Source: Bradyrhizobium sp. Arg816
GTDB taxonomy: Bacteria > Pseudomonadota > Alphaproteobacteria > Rhizobiales > Xanthobacteraceae
NCBI RefSeq assembly: GCF_029989365.1
Contig: NZ_JAPRAQ010000013.1
Span: forward strand, 153,293 to 217,292
Direction of reading: 5' to 3'
Length of the DNA: 64,000 nucleotides
The translations under genes and the position numbers were made by a program. The notes under the pieces are model-generated. The model had not been told where the DNA came from and made no database searches. It worked only from the letters and a program-made list of their open reading frames with translations. Below are positions 26,066-34,825 of this stretch, in pieces (positions within the stretch are counted from its first letter, which is position 1; each line of letters begins with the position of its first letter).

Positions 26066-26782
26066 TTACGCCGCCGGTCCGATCGCCGCGTCCGCGAGCG
26101 CCTTCAGCGTCGAAAAGTGGAAGTCCGGTTTGGTCAGCGTCTCGACCGCCGGCGTGCCGCCGAAACCGCCGATGCCCTGGCGACGCTCGATCCAGCACAC
26201 CTTGTAGCCGAGCTTTCGCGCGATCCCGATGTCGTGGTACTGGCTCTGCGCGACGTGCAGAATGTCGGACTGCTTGTAGCCGAACGCGGACTGACGCCCC
26301 TTGTTGAAGGCGAAGAACTCCGGGTTCGGCTTGGCAACGCCGGTATCGTCGGCGCAGACGGTGTCGTCGAAGGGATTGCCGAGCGCGTGCGCGTAGCAGG
26401 AGAGCGCGACGCGGTCCGCATTGGTCATCGCCACCAGCCGGAACTTCGTGCGCAAGCGCTTCAGCGCCTCGACCGAATCCGCAAACGGCCCCCAGCGCAA
26501 CACCGAGAGCTGGAACACGTCGCAGGACGCATCGTCGGAGGGAAGTCCGAGCTCCTTGGCGAGATGGCGATAGACGTGGAACATCGCCTCGCTCGAGCGC
26601 TCATAATGCTTGTCGCGGCCGCGCTTGTAGGGCTCGAAGATCTGCTCGTCGCTGAGCTCGGCCGGCGACTTGCCGGAGATCTTGCGCACCGCGGAAAGCA
26701 CGCCGGTCTCGAAATCGATCAAGGTGCCGACGACGTCGAAGGTGAGAACCTTGAAATTGCTGAACGAGGCTGCTGACGACAT
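26066..26782 (-). CDS. HAD superfamily hydrolase, haloacid dehalogenase type II-like
   Basis: 238 residues. Motif I TFDVVGTLIDFETG (nucleophile Asp near residue 15), motif II MTNAD near residue 125, motif III Lys and motif IV in AKPNPEFFAF / AQSQYHDIGIARKLG. The arrangement fits L-2-haloacid dehalogenase-like (type II) proteins, though many of these act on phosphates. Its place between the ATPase and the amine oxidase is conserved-looking operon context, but its role in amine breakdown is unknown. Confidence 0.85.
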   Translation of the reverse strand: MSSAASFSNFKVLTFDVVGTLIDFETGVLSAVRKISGKSPAELSDEQIFEPYKRGRDKHYERSSEAMFHVYRHLAKELGLPSDDASCDVFQLSVLRWGPFADSVEALKRLRTKFRLVAMTNADRVALSCYAHALGNPFDDTVCADDTGVAKPNPEFFAFNKGRQSAFGYKQSDILHVAQSQYHDIGIARKLGYKVCWIERRQGIGGFGGTPAVETLTKPDFHFSTLKALADAAIGPAA

Positions 26783-26818
26783 CTTTGGTTTCTTCTCTCG
26801 GTTGAACAGGGCTTGAGT

Positions 26819-27901
26819 TCAGTCCCCCGCCCTGGGGACAACGATGGTGTCCTCGGGGTGAAGGGTCACGGTGAGGCTGCCGCCGAGCGGCGGGATGCGG
26901 CTGTAGGCCTGGTGATAGCTCGGCTGGCGCAGGCTGAGCGCGATGCCATCGGTGAGCGCCAGGAAGATGCGGAGACTCTCGCCCTGGTAGACGATGTCGA
27001 TGACCGTCCCGGTCAGCCGGTTGCAGGCGTCATCCTGCGCGCCGTCGTCGATCAGGAGCTTTTCGCTGTGCACGGCGAGCATCAGCGCATCGCCGTCCGG
27101 AATCGCGCGGGCGCTACGCAGCAGCGCATTTCCGAGCGCGACGCTGGAGGCATCGACGCGGCGAACCGGCAGCATCGTCGCTTCGCCGATGAAGCTCGCG
27201 ACGAAGGAGTCCGCGGGATGATCGTGCAGCCGCTCGGGCGCGTCGATCTGGATCAACCGGCCGTCCTTCATCACGGCGACGCGGTCGCTCATGGTCAGCG
27301 CTTCGCGCTGGTCGTGGGTGACGTAGATGATGGTGGCGCCGATGCGCTTGTGCAGTGTGCGCAGCTCGATCTGCATGGATTCGCGCAGCTGCTTGTCGAG
27401 CGCTGAGAGCGGCTCGTCCATCAGGATCAGGCGCGGCTCGAAGATCATCGCACGCGCCAGCGCCACGCGCTGGCGCTGGCCGCCGGAGAGCTGCGCGATG
27501 CCGCGCTCTTCATAGCCGGCGAGGCCGACCATCGCGAGCGCTGCGCGCACCTTGTCGGGCCAGCTCGCTTTCGGCAGGCGCCGCGCGCGCAGGGGAAAGG
27601 CGACGTTCTCGCCGACGCTCATATGCGGGAACAGCGCGTAGTTCTGGAACACCACGCCGATGTCGCGCTTGTGCGGCGGCATCCAGGTGACATCACGACC
27701 GCCGAACAGGATGGTTCCGCGCGATGGCAGGATGAAGCCGCCGAGAATTCCAAGCAGCGTGGTCTTGCCGGAGCCGGAGGGCCCGAGCAGCGAGACGAAC
27801 TCGCCGGCGCCGACATTGAGCGAAACGTCGTCGAGAGCGCGAACGGCGCCATACGCCTTGCTCGCGGACCTGATCTCGACGCTTTCCGCTCGTTTGTCCA
27901 A
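26819..27901 (-). CDS. ABC transporter ATP-binding protein, PotA type
   Basis: 360 residues from TTG 27901 (GAGG upstream); a TTG 27 nt earlier is equally open, so the start is uncertain. Walker A LLGPSGSGKTTLLGIL near residue 40, ABC signature LSGGQRQRVALARA, Walker B LILMDEPLSALD, His-switch YVTHDQREALTMSDR. A C-terminal TOBE regulatory domain follows (from about residue 275). First gene of the operon ATPase-HAD-oxidase-PotD-PotB-PotC read leftwards. Confidence 0.92.
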   Translation of the reverse strand: MDKRAESVEIRSASKAYGAVRALDDVSLNVGAGEFVSLLGPSGSGKTTLLGILGGFILPSRGTILFGGRDVTWMPPHKRDIGVVFQNYALFPHMSVGENVAFPLRARRLPKASWPDKVRAALAMVGLAGYEERGIAQLSGGQRQRVALARAMIFEPRLILMDEPLSALDKQLRESMQIELRTLHKRIGATIIYVTHDQREALTMSDRVAVMKDGRLIQIDAPERLHDHPADSFVASFIGEATMLPVRRVDASSVALGNALLRSARAIPDGDALMLAVHSEKLLIDDGAQDDACNRLTGTVIDIVYQGESLRIFLALTDGIALSLRQPSYHQAYSRIPPLGGSLTVTLHPEDTIVVPRAGD

Positions 27902-28061
27902 CGATCGACCTCGCCTCGTTCCCTGCAATGGCGTGCCTCACTGCGCGCCATAAGCCTGCTTTATAGACAGGAATTTTGAGCACTCACGGCCGAAGCGTGC
28001 ACCGCACCAAATCTTCGTTCGCAGGCCCTATCTTTAGGCTGTGATGCCAATGACACCAGAC

Positions 28062-28085
28062 TTGGCAAAACTCGGCAATTGCCAA
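28062..28085. promoter_or_regulatory. Candidate LysR-regulator binding site
   Basis: TTGGCAA (28062-28068) and TTGCCAA (28079-28085) form a perfect 7-bp inverted repeat with a 10-nt spacer; a further GCCAA half-site is at 28046-28050. It lies between the LysR gene and the divergent ABC operon, where LysR-type regulators normally bind. Confidence 0.55.
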
Positions 28086-28113
28086 ATTCTCACCGCGTCC
28101 ATAACATGGCGTT

Positions 28114-29052
28114 ATGCCCGAGCTGCGCCGGATGCTGCCCTCCAGTAACGCCCTGTTCGTCTTCGACGCAGCGGCGCGCAATGGCAGTTTCACGGCGGCA
28201 GCAGCCGAGCTCAACGTCACGCAGCCGGCGGTGAGCCGGATGCTCGGACAGTTCGAGGAGCATCTCGGCGTCCGCCTGTTCGACCGCACTGCGGGGCGCG
28301 CGGTGCTCACCGAGGAAGGCGAGCTGCTTTATCGCCGCGTGCTCGAAGGCTTTCGCAGCATCGAGACCGGGCTCGTCGAGATCGAGCGGCGCCGCAAGGG
28401 CACCGAGACGGTGACGCTGTCGGTCTCCTCCGCCTTCACCACGCATTGGCTGATGCCGCGCATCGACAAGCTCCAGAAGCAGTTTCCCGACGTCGATTTG
28501 CGCTTCCAGCTGATCTCCGGCGCGCTGCGCGGGCCGGTCGAGAATGTCGATCTCGGCATGCGCTTTCGTGACCGCGACGAGCCCTCATCCGGCGGCACGC
28601 TGGTGATGAAGGAAGTCATGCTGCCGATGTGCAGCCCTGGCTATCTCGGCGAGACCGATCCCGCTGAAGGCAACACCATCATTCGCCTCGCCGAGACGCC
28701 GGGCGACTGGGCGGCGGATTACGCCTCGCTTCTCACCGGCCGCCGCGGCGCGGCCAAGGCGCTGAGCTTCACCGACTATGCCGTCGTGATGCAGGCCGCC
28801 CTGCTCGGCCAGGGCATCGCACTCGGCTGGTTGACGGTGGCCTCGCACTGGCTCCTGACCGGCGCGCTGGTGCCGGCTTCCGATACGCTCACCACCACGC
28901 GCCGCATCTGCGAATTCCTGCCGCCGCGTAACCGGCCGATGCGCCCCATCGCCGCCGAAATCCGCGACTGGATCATCGCGCAGATGAAAAGCGAGATCGC
29001 CGCGATCGACCGGCTCTATCCGAAGCTCGGTGCGATGGCCGCCTGCTATTGA
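28114..29052 (+). CDS. LysR family transcriptional regulator (GcvA-like)
   Basis: 312 residues. The N-terminal HTH (ALFVFDAAARNGSFTAAAAE, then LNVTQPAVSRMLGQFEEHLG) is typical, with the RLFDRTAGRAVLTEEGE wing; the effector domain follows from about residue 95 (VTLSVSSAFTTHWLMPRID), as in GcvA-type members. No strong Shine-Dalgarno precedes the ATG at 28114, so a start at 28132 is possible. Divergent from the amine ABC/oxidase operon, of which it is the probable activator. Confidence 0.92.
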   Translation: MPELRRMLPSSNALFVFDAAARNGSFTAAAAELNVTQPAVSRMLGQFEEHLGVRLFDRTAGRAVLTEEGELLYRRVLEGFRSIETGLVEIERRRKGTETVTLSVSSAFTTHWLMPRIDKLQKQFPDVDLRFQLISGALRGPVENVDLGMRFRDRDEPSSGGTLVMKEVMLPMCSPGYLGETDPAEGNTIIRLAETPGDWAADYASLLTGRRGAAKALSFTDYAVVMQAALLGQGIALGWLTVASHWLLTGALVPASDTLTTTRRICEFLPPRNRPMRPIAAEIRDWIIAQMKSEIAAIDRLYPKLGAMAACY

Positions 29053-29072
29053 TGCCGAATGATCGCGGCGCG

Positions 29073-30224
29073 CTACCCCGGCCGGAAACGCAGATTGGCG
29101 CGCGATAGCTGGCTGATCGACGTGCATCCCATCAGCTTCATATCGCGCACGAGCTCGGCCCGCAGCAGGCCGAGGGCCCGTTCGACGCCGGGCCGGCCGG
29201 CGGCGGCGAGCGGATAGAGATAGTATCGTCCAAGCCCGACCGCCTTGGCCCCGAGCGACAGCGCTTTCAGGATATGGGTTCCGCGCTGGATGCCACCGTC
29301 CATCATCACGTCGATGCGGTCACCCACGGCATCGACTATTTCGGCGAGCTGATCGAATCCCGAGCGGGAGCCGTCGAGCTGGCGGCCGCCATGATTGGAA
29401 AGAACGATCCCGGCACAGCCGATATCGACCGCGCGGCGCGCGTCTTCCACCGACATGATCCCCTTCAGGCAGAACGGCCCGTTCCAGGTCCGCACCATCT
29501 CCGCGACATCGTCCCAATTCATCGCGGGATCCAGCATCTCCGTGAAGTAGCGGCCGATCGACATGGCGCCGCCGCTCATGTCGACGTGCTCCTCCAGTTG
29601 CGGGAGCCTGAATTTCTCGTGGCTGACATACTGGATACCCCACATCGGCTTGATCGCGAACTGCAACATGCCCGCGGGCGTCAGGCGGAAGGGAATGCTG
29701 AAGCCGGTGCGCAGATCGCGCTCGCGATTTCCCCCGGTGATGCTGTCGACCGTCAGCATCATCACCTCGACGCCCGCGTCCTTGGCGCGCTGCATCATGG
29801 CGCGGTTGAGACCGCGATCCCGGTGGAAATAGAATTGATAGACCTGCGGCGTGTCGTGGGCCTTGCGCAATTCCTCGAGCGACACCGTGCCCAGCGAGGG
29901 GACGCCGAACATGGTGCCGTAGCGCGCCGCGGCAGCGGCGACGGCACGCTCGCCTTCATGATGGAACAGGCGCTGCAAGGCGGTCGGCGAGCAGTAGAAC
30001 GGCAGCGCGAGCTTCTGGCCCATGATGGTGACCGACAGATCGACGTCCTGCACACCGCGCAGCACGTTGGGCAGAAGGTCGCAATGCTCGAAGCTCGCGC
30101 TGTTACGGCGATGGGTGGTCTCATCGTCGGCCGCGCCATCGATATAGTCGAAGATCGGACCGGGCAGTCGGCGGCGCGCCAGCCGCCGGAAATCGTGGAA
30201 GTTATGACACTGTGTCAGGCGCAT
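29073..30224 (-). CDS. FMN-dependent alpha-hydroxy-acid dehydrogenase (LldD family)
   Basis: 383 residues of the glycolate oxidase/L-lactate dehydrogenase fold. FDYIDGAADDE near residue 25, FGVPSLGTVSLEE, and the active site SNHGGRQLDGSRS (catalytic His and Arg) near residue 285, then VMMDGGIQRGTHILKAL binding FMN phosphate. It oxidises an L-2-hydroxy acid, passing electrons to oxygen or quinone. It follows the mannonate dehydratase by 115 nt on the same strand, so it may be the last gene of the uronate operon. Confidence 0.9.
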   Translation of the reverse strand: MRLTQCHNFHDFRRLARRRLPGPIFDYIDGAADDETTHRRNSASFEHCDLLPNVLRGVQDVDLSVTIMGQKLALPFYCSPTALQRLFHHEGERAVAAAAARYGTMFGVPSLGTVSLEELRKAHDTPQVYQFYFHRDRGLNRAMMQRAKDAGVEVMMLTVDSITGGNRERDLRTGFSIPFRLTPAGMLQFAIKPMWGIQYVSHEKFRLPQLEEHVDMSGGAMSIGRYFTEMLDPAMNWDDVAEMVRTWNGPFCLKGIMSVEDARRAVDIGCAGIVLSNHGGRQLDGSRSGFDQLAEIVDAVGDRIDVMMDGGIQRGTHILKALSLGAKAVGLGRYYLYPLAAAGRPGVERALGLLRAELVRDMKLMGCTSISQLSRANLRFRPG

Positions 30225-30339
30225 TTCTCAACTCCGCTCACGGCATGCTCTGCGCGTCGATCATCCTGCCATCGCGCCGCCGATGCTGCTAGCGGTTGCC
30301 ATCGCGGCGATCTCTCGCCTGATGGAAGCCGCCGGTCTC

Positions 30340-31530
30340 CTATCGATGCTCGATCGCCCTGATCGCGCCACGGAGCTCGGCGAGCCCGCGGAGGCGGCCG
30401 ATCGCGGTGTAGCCGGGATTGGTGCGCTTGGTGGCGGCGAGATCGTCGAGCATACGATGGCCGTGGTCGGGACGGAACACGATTCTCTTGTCGGGCGAAC
30501 GCCGTGCGTTCTCCTTCAACAGCGCCTTCAGGACCGCGACCATGTCGACGTCACCATCGAGATGATCGGACTCGTAGAAGGAAAGGCCGTCGGCCTCGCG
30601 CTTGGTCGCGCGCAGATGCGCAAACGCGATGCGCGGTCCGAAGCGCTCGGCCATCGCAGGCAGATCGTTCCCGGCGCGCACGCCGAGCGAGCCCGTGCAC
30701 AGGCAGATGCCGTTGGCCTTGGACGGCACGGCGTCGAACAGCGCCTGATAATCGTCGGCGGTCGAGGCAATGCGCGGCAGGCCGAACAGCGGGCGCGGCG
30801 GATCGTCCGGGTGCAGCGTCAGCGACACCCCGAGTTGCTCGGCGACCGGCGTGACGCGGCCCAGGAATTCGGCGAGATGCTGCCGCAGGATCTTTGGCGT
30901 GATGTCGCGATAGGTCTCCAGCCGGTCGCGGAATTGCGGGATGGTCATCGGCTCGGTGGTCGAGCCCGGCAACGCGCTGGCGATGACCATGACGAGATAG
31001 TCGATATCGGCCTGGCTCATCTGGTCGAACAGCTCTTTCGCGCGCGCCTGCTGCTCGGGGGAGTATTCCTGCACGGCGGCGGGACGCTTCAGGATATGCA
31101 GCTCGAACGCGGCAAAACGGTCCTGGTCGAAGCGCATGGCGCGGGCGCCGTTCGGCAGCTCCCATTCCAGATCGGTGCGACACCAGTCCACCACCGGCAT
31201 GAAATTGTAGCAGATGATCTTGATGCCGGCCGCCGCCACCGCTTCGAGACTCGCGATCCACGCGTCGATCGAAGCCGTCGCCTTAGCCCCGAGCCGCTTG
31301 ACGTCGTCGGGGATTGGAATCGACTCCACCACCGACCAGGTCAGTTGCGAGCGGCCGGGCTGGCCGTGCTCGATGAAATTCTTGCGCTCCTCGACCGCCT
31401 TGCGCGTCCAGGCTTCGCCGATCGGCACCTGATGCAGCGCCGAGACGATATCGGTCGCCCCGGCCTGCCTGACGTCATCCAAGGACACCGGATCACCCGG
31501 CCCGTACCAGCGCCATCCCTCGAGCATCAT
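30340..31530 (-). CDS. uxuA: Mannonate dehydratase
   Basis: 396 residues, the usual UxuA length. GGAG lies 7 nt before the ATG. MMLEGWRWYGPGDPVSLDDV and ALHQVPIGEAW at the N-terminus, CYNFMPVVDWCRTDL near residue 110, LTLHPDDPPRPLFGLPRI and CLCTGSLGVRAGNDLP are recognisable UxuA segments with the His/Cys/Asp metal ligands of this TIM-barrel enzyme. It dehydrates D-mannonate to 2-keto-3-deoxygluconate in hexuronate catabolism. It lies 13 nt after the zinc dehydrogenase gene. Confidence 0.94.
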   Translation of the reverse strand: MMLEGWRWYGPGDPVSLDDVRQAGATDIVSALHQVPIGEAWTRKAVEERKNFIEHGQPGRSQLTWSVVESIPIPDDVKRLGAKATASIDAWIASLEAVAAAGIKIICYNFMPVVDWCRTDLEWELPNGARAMRFDQDRFAAFELHILKRPAAVQEYSPEQQARAKELFDQMSQADIDYLVMVIASALPGSTTEPMTIPQFRDRLETYRDITPKILRQHLAEFLGRVTPVAEQLGVSLTLHPDDPPRPLFGLPRIASTADDYQALFDAVPSKANGICLCTGSLGVRAGNDLPAMAERFGPRIAFAHLRATKREADGLSFYESDHLDGDVDMVAVLKALLKENARRSPDKRIVFRPDHGHRMLDDLAATKRTNPGYTAIGRLRGLAELRGAIRAIEHR

Positions 31531-31543
31531 GTGATCACTCCAA

Positions 31544-32593
31544 TCAGTTCGCGGTCAGCACGACCTTGACGCTCTGCGAGCGGTCGAGCGCCAGCCGCAG
31601 TGCGTCCGGCGCGGTCGACAGCGGCCGCTCGGCGGTGACCAGCGACAGCACGTCGACGCTGCCCGAGCCGATCAACTCCACCGCGGTCATGAACTCGAAG
31701 CCGAAGCGGAACGAGCCGCGCAGGTCGATCTCCTTGGCCATCACCGCATTCGACGGCGTCGGAATCTGGCCGCCCGGCAGGTTGCCGATCTGCACCACAA
31801 TGCCGCCGCGCCTGACGATGCCGATCGCGCTCGCAAGGCCCGCGGCGGTGCCCGAGACCTCGAACGCGACATCGTAAGGACGCGATGCGGCTTGTGCCTT
31901 CAGTCCTTCCTCGCCGCCCGAGACGTTCTCGACATGCGAAGCGCCGAGCCGGGTCGCAAAGGCGAGCGGCGCCGGCGCGATGTCGGCGACCGTGACGTCG
32001 GCCATGCCGGCGCGGTGTGCGGCGAGCATGGTCAAAAGCCCGATCGGGCCGGCACCGAAGATGATGCCGCGCTTGCCCTCGATGTTGCCGGCGCGCGCGA
32101 CCGCGTGCAGGCAGACCGCCAGCGGCTCGGCCAGCGCCGCGGCCTGATAGGAGACATGGTCGGGGATCTTCACGCATTGCGCGGGGATCGCGTCGAAATA
32201 ATTGGCGAAACCGCCCTGCATGTGCGGCGTCTTCGAGGCCGAGCCCATGAAGTAGATGTTCTCGCAGAGGTTCGGCCGGCCCTCGCGGCAGGCGACGCAA
32301 TGGCCGCACCAGCGCGATGGATTGACGGCGACACGGTCGCCGACCTTGAGGTTCGCTGCGGAACCGGAGATCTCCACGACTTCGCCGGAGATCTCGTGGC
32401 CGAGCACCAGCGGCGACTTCACGACAAAATCGCCGGTCCGGGCATGACGGAAATAGTGCATGTCGGAGCCGCAGATGCCGCCGGCGCCGAAGCGGATGCG
32501 CACCATGCCGGAAGCCAACTTGTCGAGCGGATGCTCGATCATGCGCAGATCTTCGGGGCCGAACAGGGTTGCGGCGAGAGCGGTGGAGGTCAT
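31544..32593 (-). CDS. Zinc-dependent alcohol dehydrogenase, L-idonate 5-dehydrogenase-like
   Basis: 349 residues of the medium-chain dehydrogenase family. Catalytic zinc residues GICGSDMHYF (Cys near 42) and GHEISGEV; structural zinc lobe CGHCVACREGRPNLC near residues 98-112; Rossmann motif IIFGAGPIGLLTM near residue 180. Closest in pattern to L-idonate 5-dehydrogenases/sorbitol-type enzymes. In this locus it may convert an aldonate/ketoaldonate entering the uronate route. Its start overlaps the TRAP large-permease stop (ATGA). Confidence 0.88.
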   Translation of the reverse strand: MTSTALAATLFGPEDLRMIEHPLDKLASGMVRIRFGAGGICGSDMHYFRHARTGDFVVKSPLVLGHEISGEVVEISGSAANLKVGDRVAVNPSRWCGHCVACREGRPNLCENIYFMGSASKTPHMQGGFANYFDAIPAQCVKIPDHVSYQAAALAEPLAVCLHAVARAGNIEGKRGIIFGAGPIGLLTMLAAHRAGMADVTVADIAPAPLAFATRLGASHVENVSGGEEGLKAQAASRPYDVAFEVSGTAAGLASAIGIVRRGGIVVQIGNLPGGQIPTPSNAVMAKEIDLRGSFRFGFEFMTAVELIGSGSVDVLSLVTAERPLSTAPDALRLALDRSQSVKVVLTAN

Positions 32594-33996
32594 TTGGAGA
32601 GTCCCATGTATTTAGGCAGCCAGAGGGTCAGTTCGGGAATGTAGGTGATCGCGATCAGCGCGACCATCAGCGGCACCAGCCAGGGCAGGATCGCGACCGT
32701 CGTGCGCTCGACCGAGAGCTTGGCCACGCGGGCGAGCACGAACAGCACCATGCCGAGCGGCGGATGCAACAGGCCGATCATCAGGTTGAGCGTCATGATC
32801 AGGCCGAAATGGATCGGATCGATGCCGAGCTTGAGCACGATCGGCAGCAGGATCGGCACCAGGATGGTGATCGCCGCCGTGGTGTCGATGAAGCAGCCGA
32901 CGAACAGGATCAGGACGTTGGCGAGCGCCAGGAACACCCATTTGTTGTGGGTGATGCTGAGCATCCAGTCCGAGAGCATTTGGGCTGCCTGCGACACCGT
33001 CAGCAGCCAGGCGAAGATCGAGGCTGCCGTGACGATGAACAGCACCGAGGCCGTGGTCTCGATGGTGTCGAAGGTCGCCTTCGCCACCGTCTTCAAGGTC
33101 ATGGTGCGGTAGCGGACGAGGCCGAGGAACAGCGACCAGATCACGGCGGCGACCGCGGCCTCGGTCGGCGTGAACCAGCCGAGCGTCATGCCGCCGATCA
33201 GGATCACCGGCGCCATCAGCGCCATCACCGCCGAGAAGTCGAAGTACCAGTCGATCGCGAGCAGCGCGCCGAGGCCGATGACAACGGCCATGTTGGTCGA
33301 CATGCCGGCCAGCACCATCAGCCAGATCGCGAGCGGGAAAGCCAGCACGATGGCGATCTCGAGGCCGGCCGAGCCGAGCTGCGGCCAGGAGAACGGCGTA
33401 TCGCTGCCCCATTTGTTCTTGTGCGCGAAGTAGGTGACCGTCGCCATCATCAGCAGCGTCATGACGATGCCGGGAATGACGCCGCCGAGAAACAGCGCGC
33501 CGATCGAGACGTTCGCCATCATGCCGTAGATCACGAAGGGCAGCGACGGCGGGATGATGGGACCGAGCGTGGCGGACGCCGCGGTGACGCCGACGGAGAA
33601 CTCGGTGGAATAGCCGTGGTCCTTCATCGCCTTGATCTCGATGGTGCCGAGACCGGCGGCGTCCGCGATCGCCGTGCCGGACATGCCGGAGAAGATCACC
33701 GAGCCGATGATGTTGACGTGACCGAGGCCGCCGCGCATCCAGCCGACCAGCGCGACCGCGAATTTGTAGATGCGGCCGGTCACGCCGGCGATGTTCATGA
33801 GATTGCCGGCCAGAATGAAGAACGGCACCGCGAGCAGCGGAAAGCTCTCGACGCCGGCGATCATGCGCTGCGCCAGCGTGACATCGGGCGTCACGCCGCT
33901 GACCAGGATGTAGAGCAGCGACGACGCGGCCATGGCAATCGCCACGGGAACGCCGAGCAGCATCAGGACGAGGAAGCCTCCAAGCAACAGCAACAT
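32590..33996 (-). CDS. TRAP transporter large permease (DctM type)
   Basis: 468 residues from ATG 33996, with GAGG 8 nt upstream and 4 nt after the small-permease stop. About 12-13 hydrophobic helices; signature GMSGTAIADAAGLGTIEIKAMKDHGYS near residue 130 and the conserved PPSLPFVIYG loop. It is the transport channel of a sodium-coupled TRAP system, here presumably for a hexuronate such as glucuronate or galacturonate. Confidence 0.92.
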   Translation of the reverse strand: MLLLLGGFLVLMLLGVPVAIAMAASSLLYILVSGVTPDVTLAQRMIAGVESFPLLAVPFFILAGNLMNIAGVTGRIYKFAVALVGWMRGGLGHVNIIGSVIFSGMSGTAIADAAGLGTIEIKAMKDHGYSTEFSVGVTAASATLGPIIPPSLPFVIYGMMANVSIGALFLGGVIPGIVMTLLMMATVTYFAHKNKWGSDTPFSWPQLGSAGLEIAIVLAFPLAIWLMVLAGMSTNMAVVIGLGALLAIDWYFDFSAVMALMAPVILIGGMTLGWFTPTEAAVAAVIWSLFLGLVRYRTMTLKTVAKATFDTIETTASVLFIVTAASIFAWLLTVSQAAQMLSDWMLSITHNKWVFLALANVLILFVGCFIDTTAAITILVPILLPIVLKLGIDPIHFGLIMTLNLMIGLLHPPLGMVLFVLARVAKLSVERTTVAILPWLVPLMVALIAITYIPELTLWLPKYMGLSK

Positions 33997-34000
33997 AACT

Positions 34001-34579
34001 TTACCCCTCAAAACCGTCGTAGGCGCCGGGACGTTCGAGGATCGAATAGCCCTGTCGCAGATGTTGGATGGCCACCTGCACCGAGCGCACGAACATCAGC
34101 ACGAAGCCCGCCAGCACAGCGTAATAGACGTAGTCCTTGGGCAGATTGATCGTGGTCATCGATTCATCGCCGATGATCTGGATATAGACCCAGACCAGCT
34201 TGATGGCGTAGCCGAAGAAGGCGATCCGGATCAGGTCGATCGCCGTGGACAGCCCGCGCGCCACGATGTGCGGCAGATAGCGGTAGATCAGGTCGACCTG
34301 GATGTGCCGCGACAGCCGCACGCACATCGAGGAGCCGATGAAGACCACGCCGATCAGGCAGTAGGTCGCGATCTCCTCGGTCCAGGCATAGCTGTCGTTG
34401 AGGACGTAACGGGTGAAGAACTGGAGGAAGACGGCAAGCGCCATGACCCAGAAGATCACCAGCGCCACCCAGTCCTCGAAAGCGTAGACGCCGAGATCGA
34501 CCTTCGGCACCGCCTCTTCCTCGAATGTGTGGGCGATCTCGTCTCCGGTGATCTGCCGGTGTATTTCGGCGGTGGACAT
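34001..34579 (-). CDS. TRAP transporter small permease (DctQ type)
   Basis: 192 residues from ATG 34579, preceded by GAGGAG; four hydrophobic helices (ALVIFWVMALAVFLQFFTRY near residue 45; SYAWTEEIATYCLIGVVFIG). The W-T-E-E motif is typical of DctQ proteins. It pairs with the large permease 4 nt downstream. Confidence 0.9.
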   Translation of the reverse strand: MSTAEIHRQITGDEIAHTFEEEAVPKVDLGVYAFEDWVALVIFWVMALAVFLQFFTRYVLNDSYAWTEEIATYCLIGVVFIGSSMCVRLSRHIQVDLIYRYLPHIVARGLSTAIDLIRIAFFGYAIKLVWVYIQIIGDESMTTINLPKDYVYYAVLAGFVLMFVRSVQVAIQHLRQGYSILERPGAYDGFEG

Positions 34580-34690
34580 GGGAGTACTCCTCAAACTTGC
34601 GGCACGTCGTTCCGGGATGGTGCGTTAGCACCAGACCCGGAACCTCGAGATAGTTCTACTGCGTCAACCTCGCTCCGCTCCTCATCCTGA

Positions 34691-34810
34691 GGAGCTTGCG
34701 AAGCAAGCGTCTCGAAGGATGACCTCGGGCGACGCCCGAGCGACATCCGGGCCTTCATGGTTCGCCCGGACGATGCGAAGCATCGTCCGGAGCGCGTTCC
34801 GCGCTCCTCA
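34691..34810. repeat. Chain of four short-loop hairpins (Bradyrhizobium-type repeat)
   Basis: In the gap between the TRAP small permease and binding protein are four consecutive hairpins, each with a three-base loop: GCTTGC-gaa-GCAAGC (34694-34708), CTCGGGC-gac-GCCCGAG (34724-34740), CCGGACGATGC-gaa-GCATCGTCCGG (34766-34790) and AGCGCG-ttc-CGCGCT (34791-34805). Being inside an operon it could stabilise the upstream dctP mRNA or attenuate permease expression. Similar cassettes are common in Bradyrhizobium intergenic DNA. Confidence 0.7.
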
Positions 34811-34825
34811 CCATGAGGGTCTTGC

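Noticed and set aside
24626..26776. Plus-strand open frame of 716 codons
   Set aside because: Antisense to the amine oxidase and HAD genes, both of which have full motifs; low-complexity His/Arg/Ala composition.
32569..34149. Plus-strand open frame of 526 codons, rich in His, Asp, Arg and Gln
   Set aside because: Antisense of the TRAP large permease; the odd composition comes from reverse-reading hydrophobic codons.
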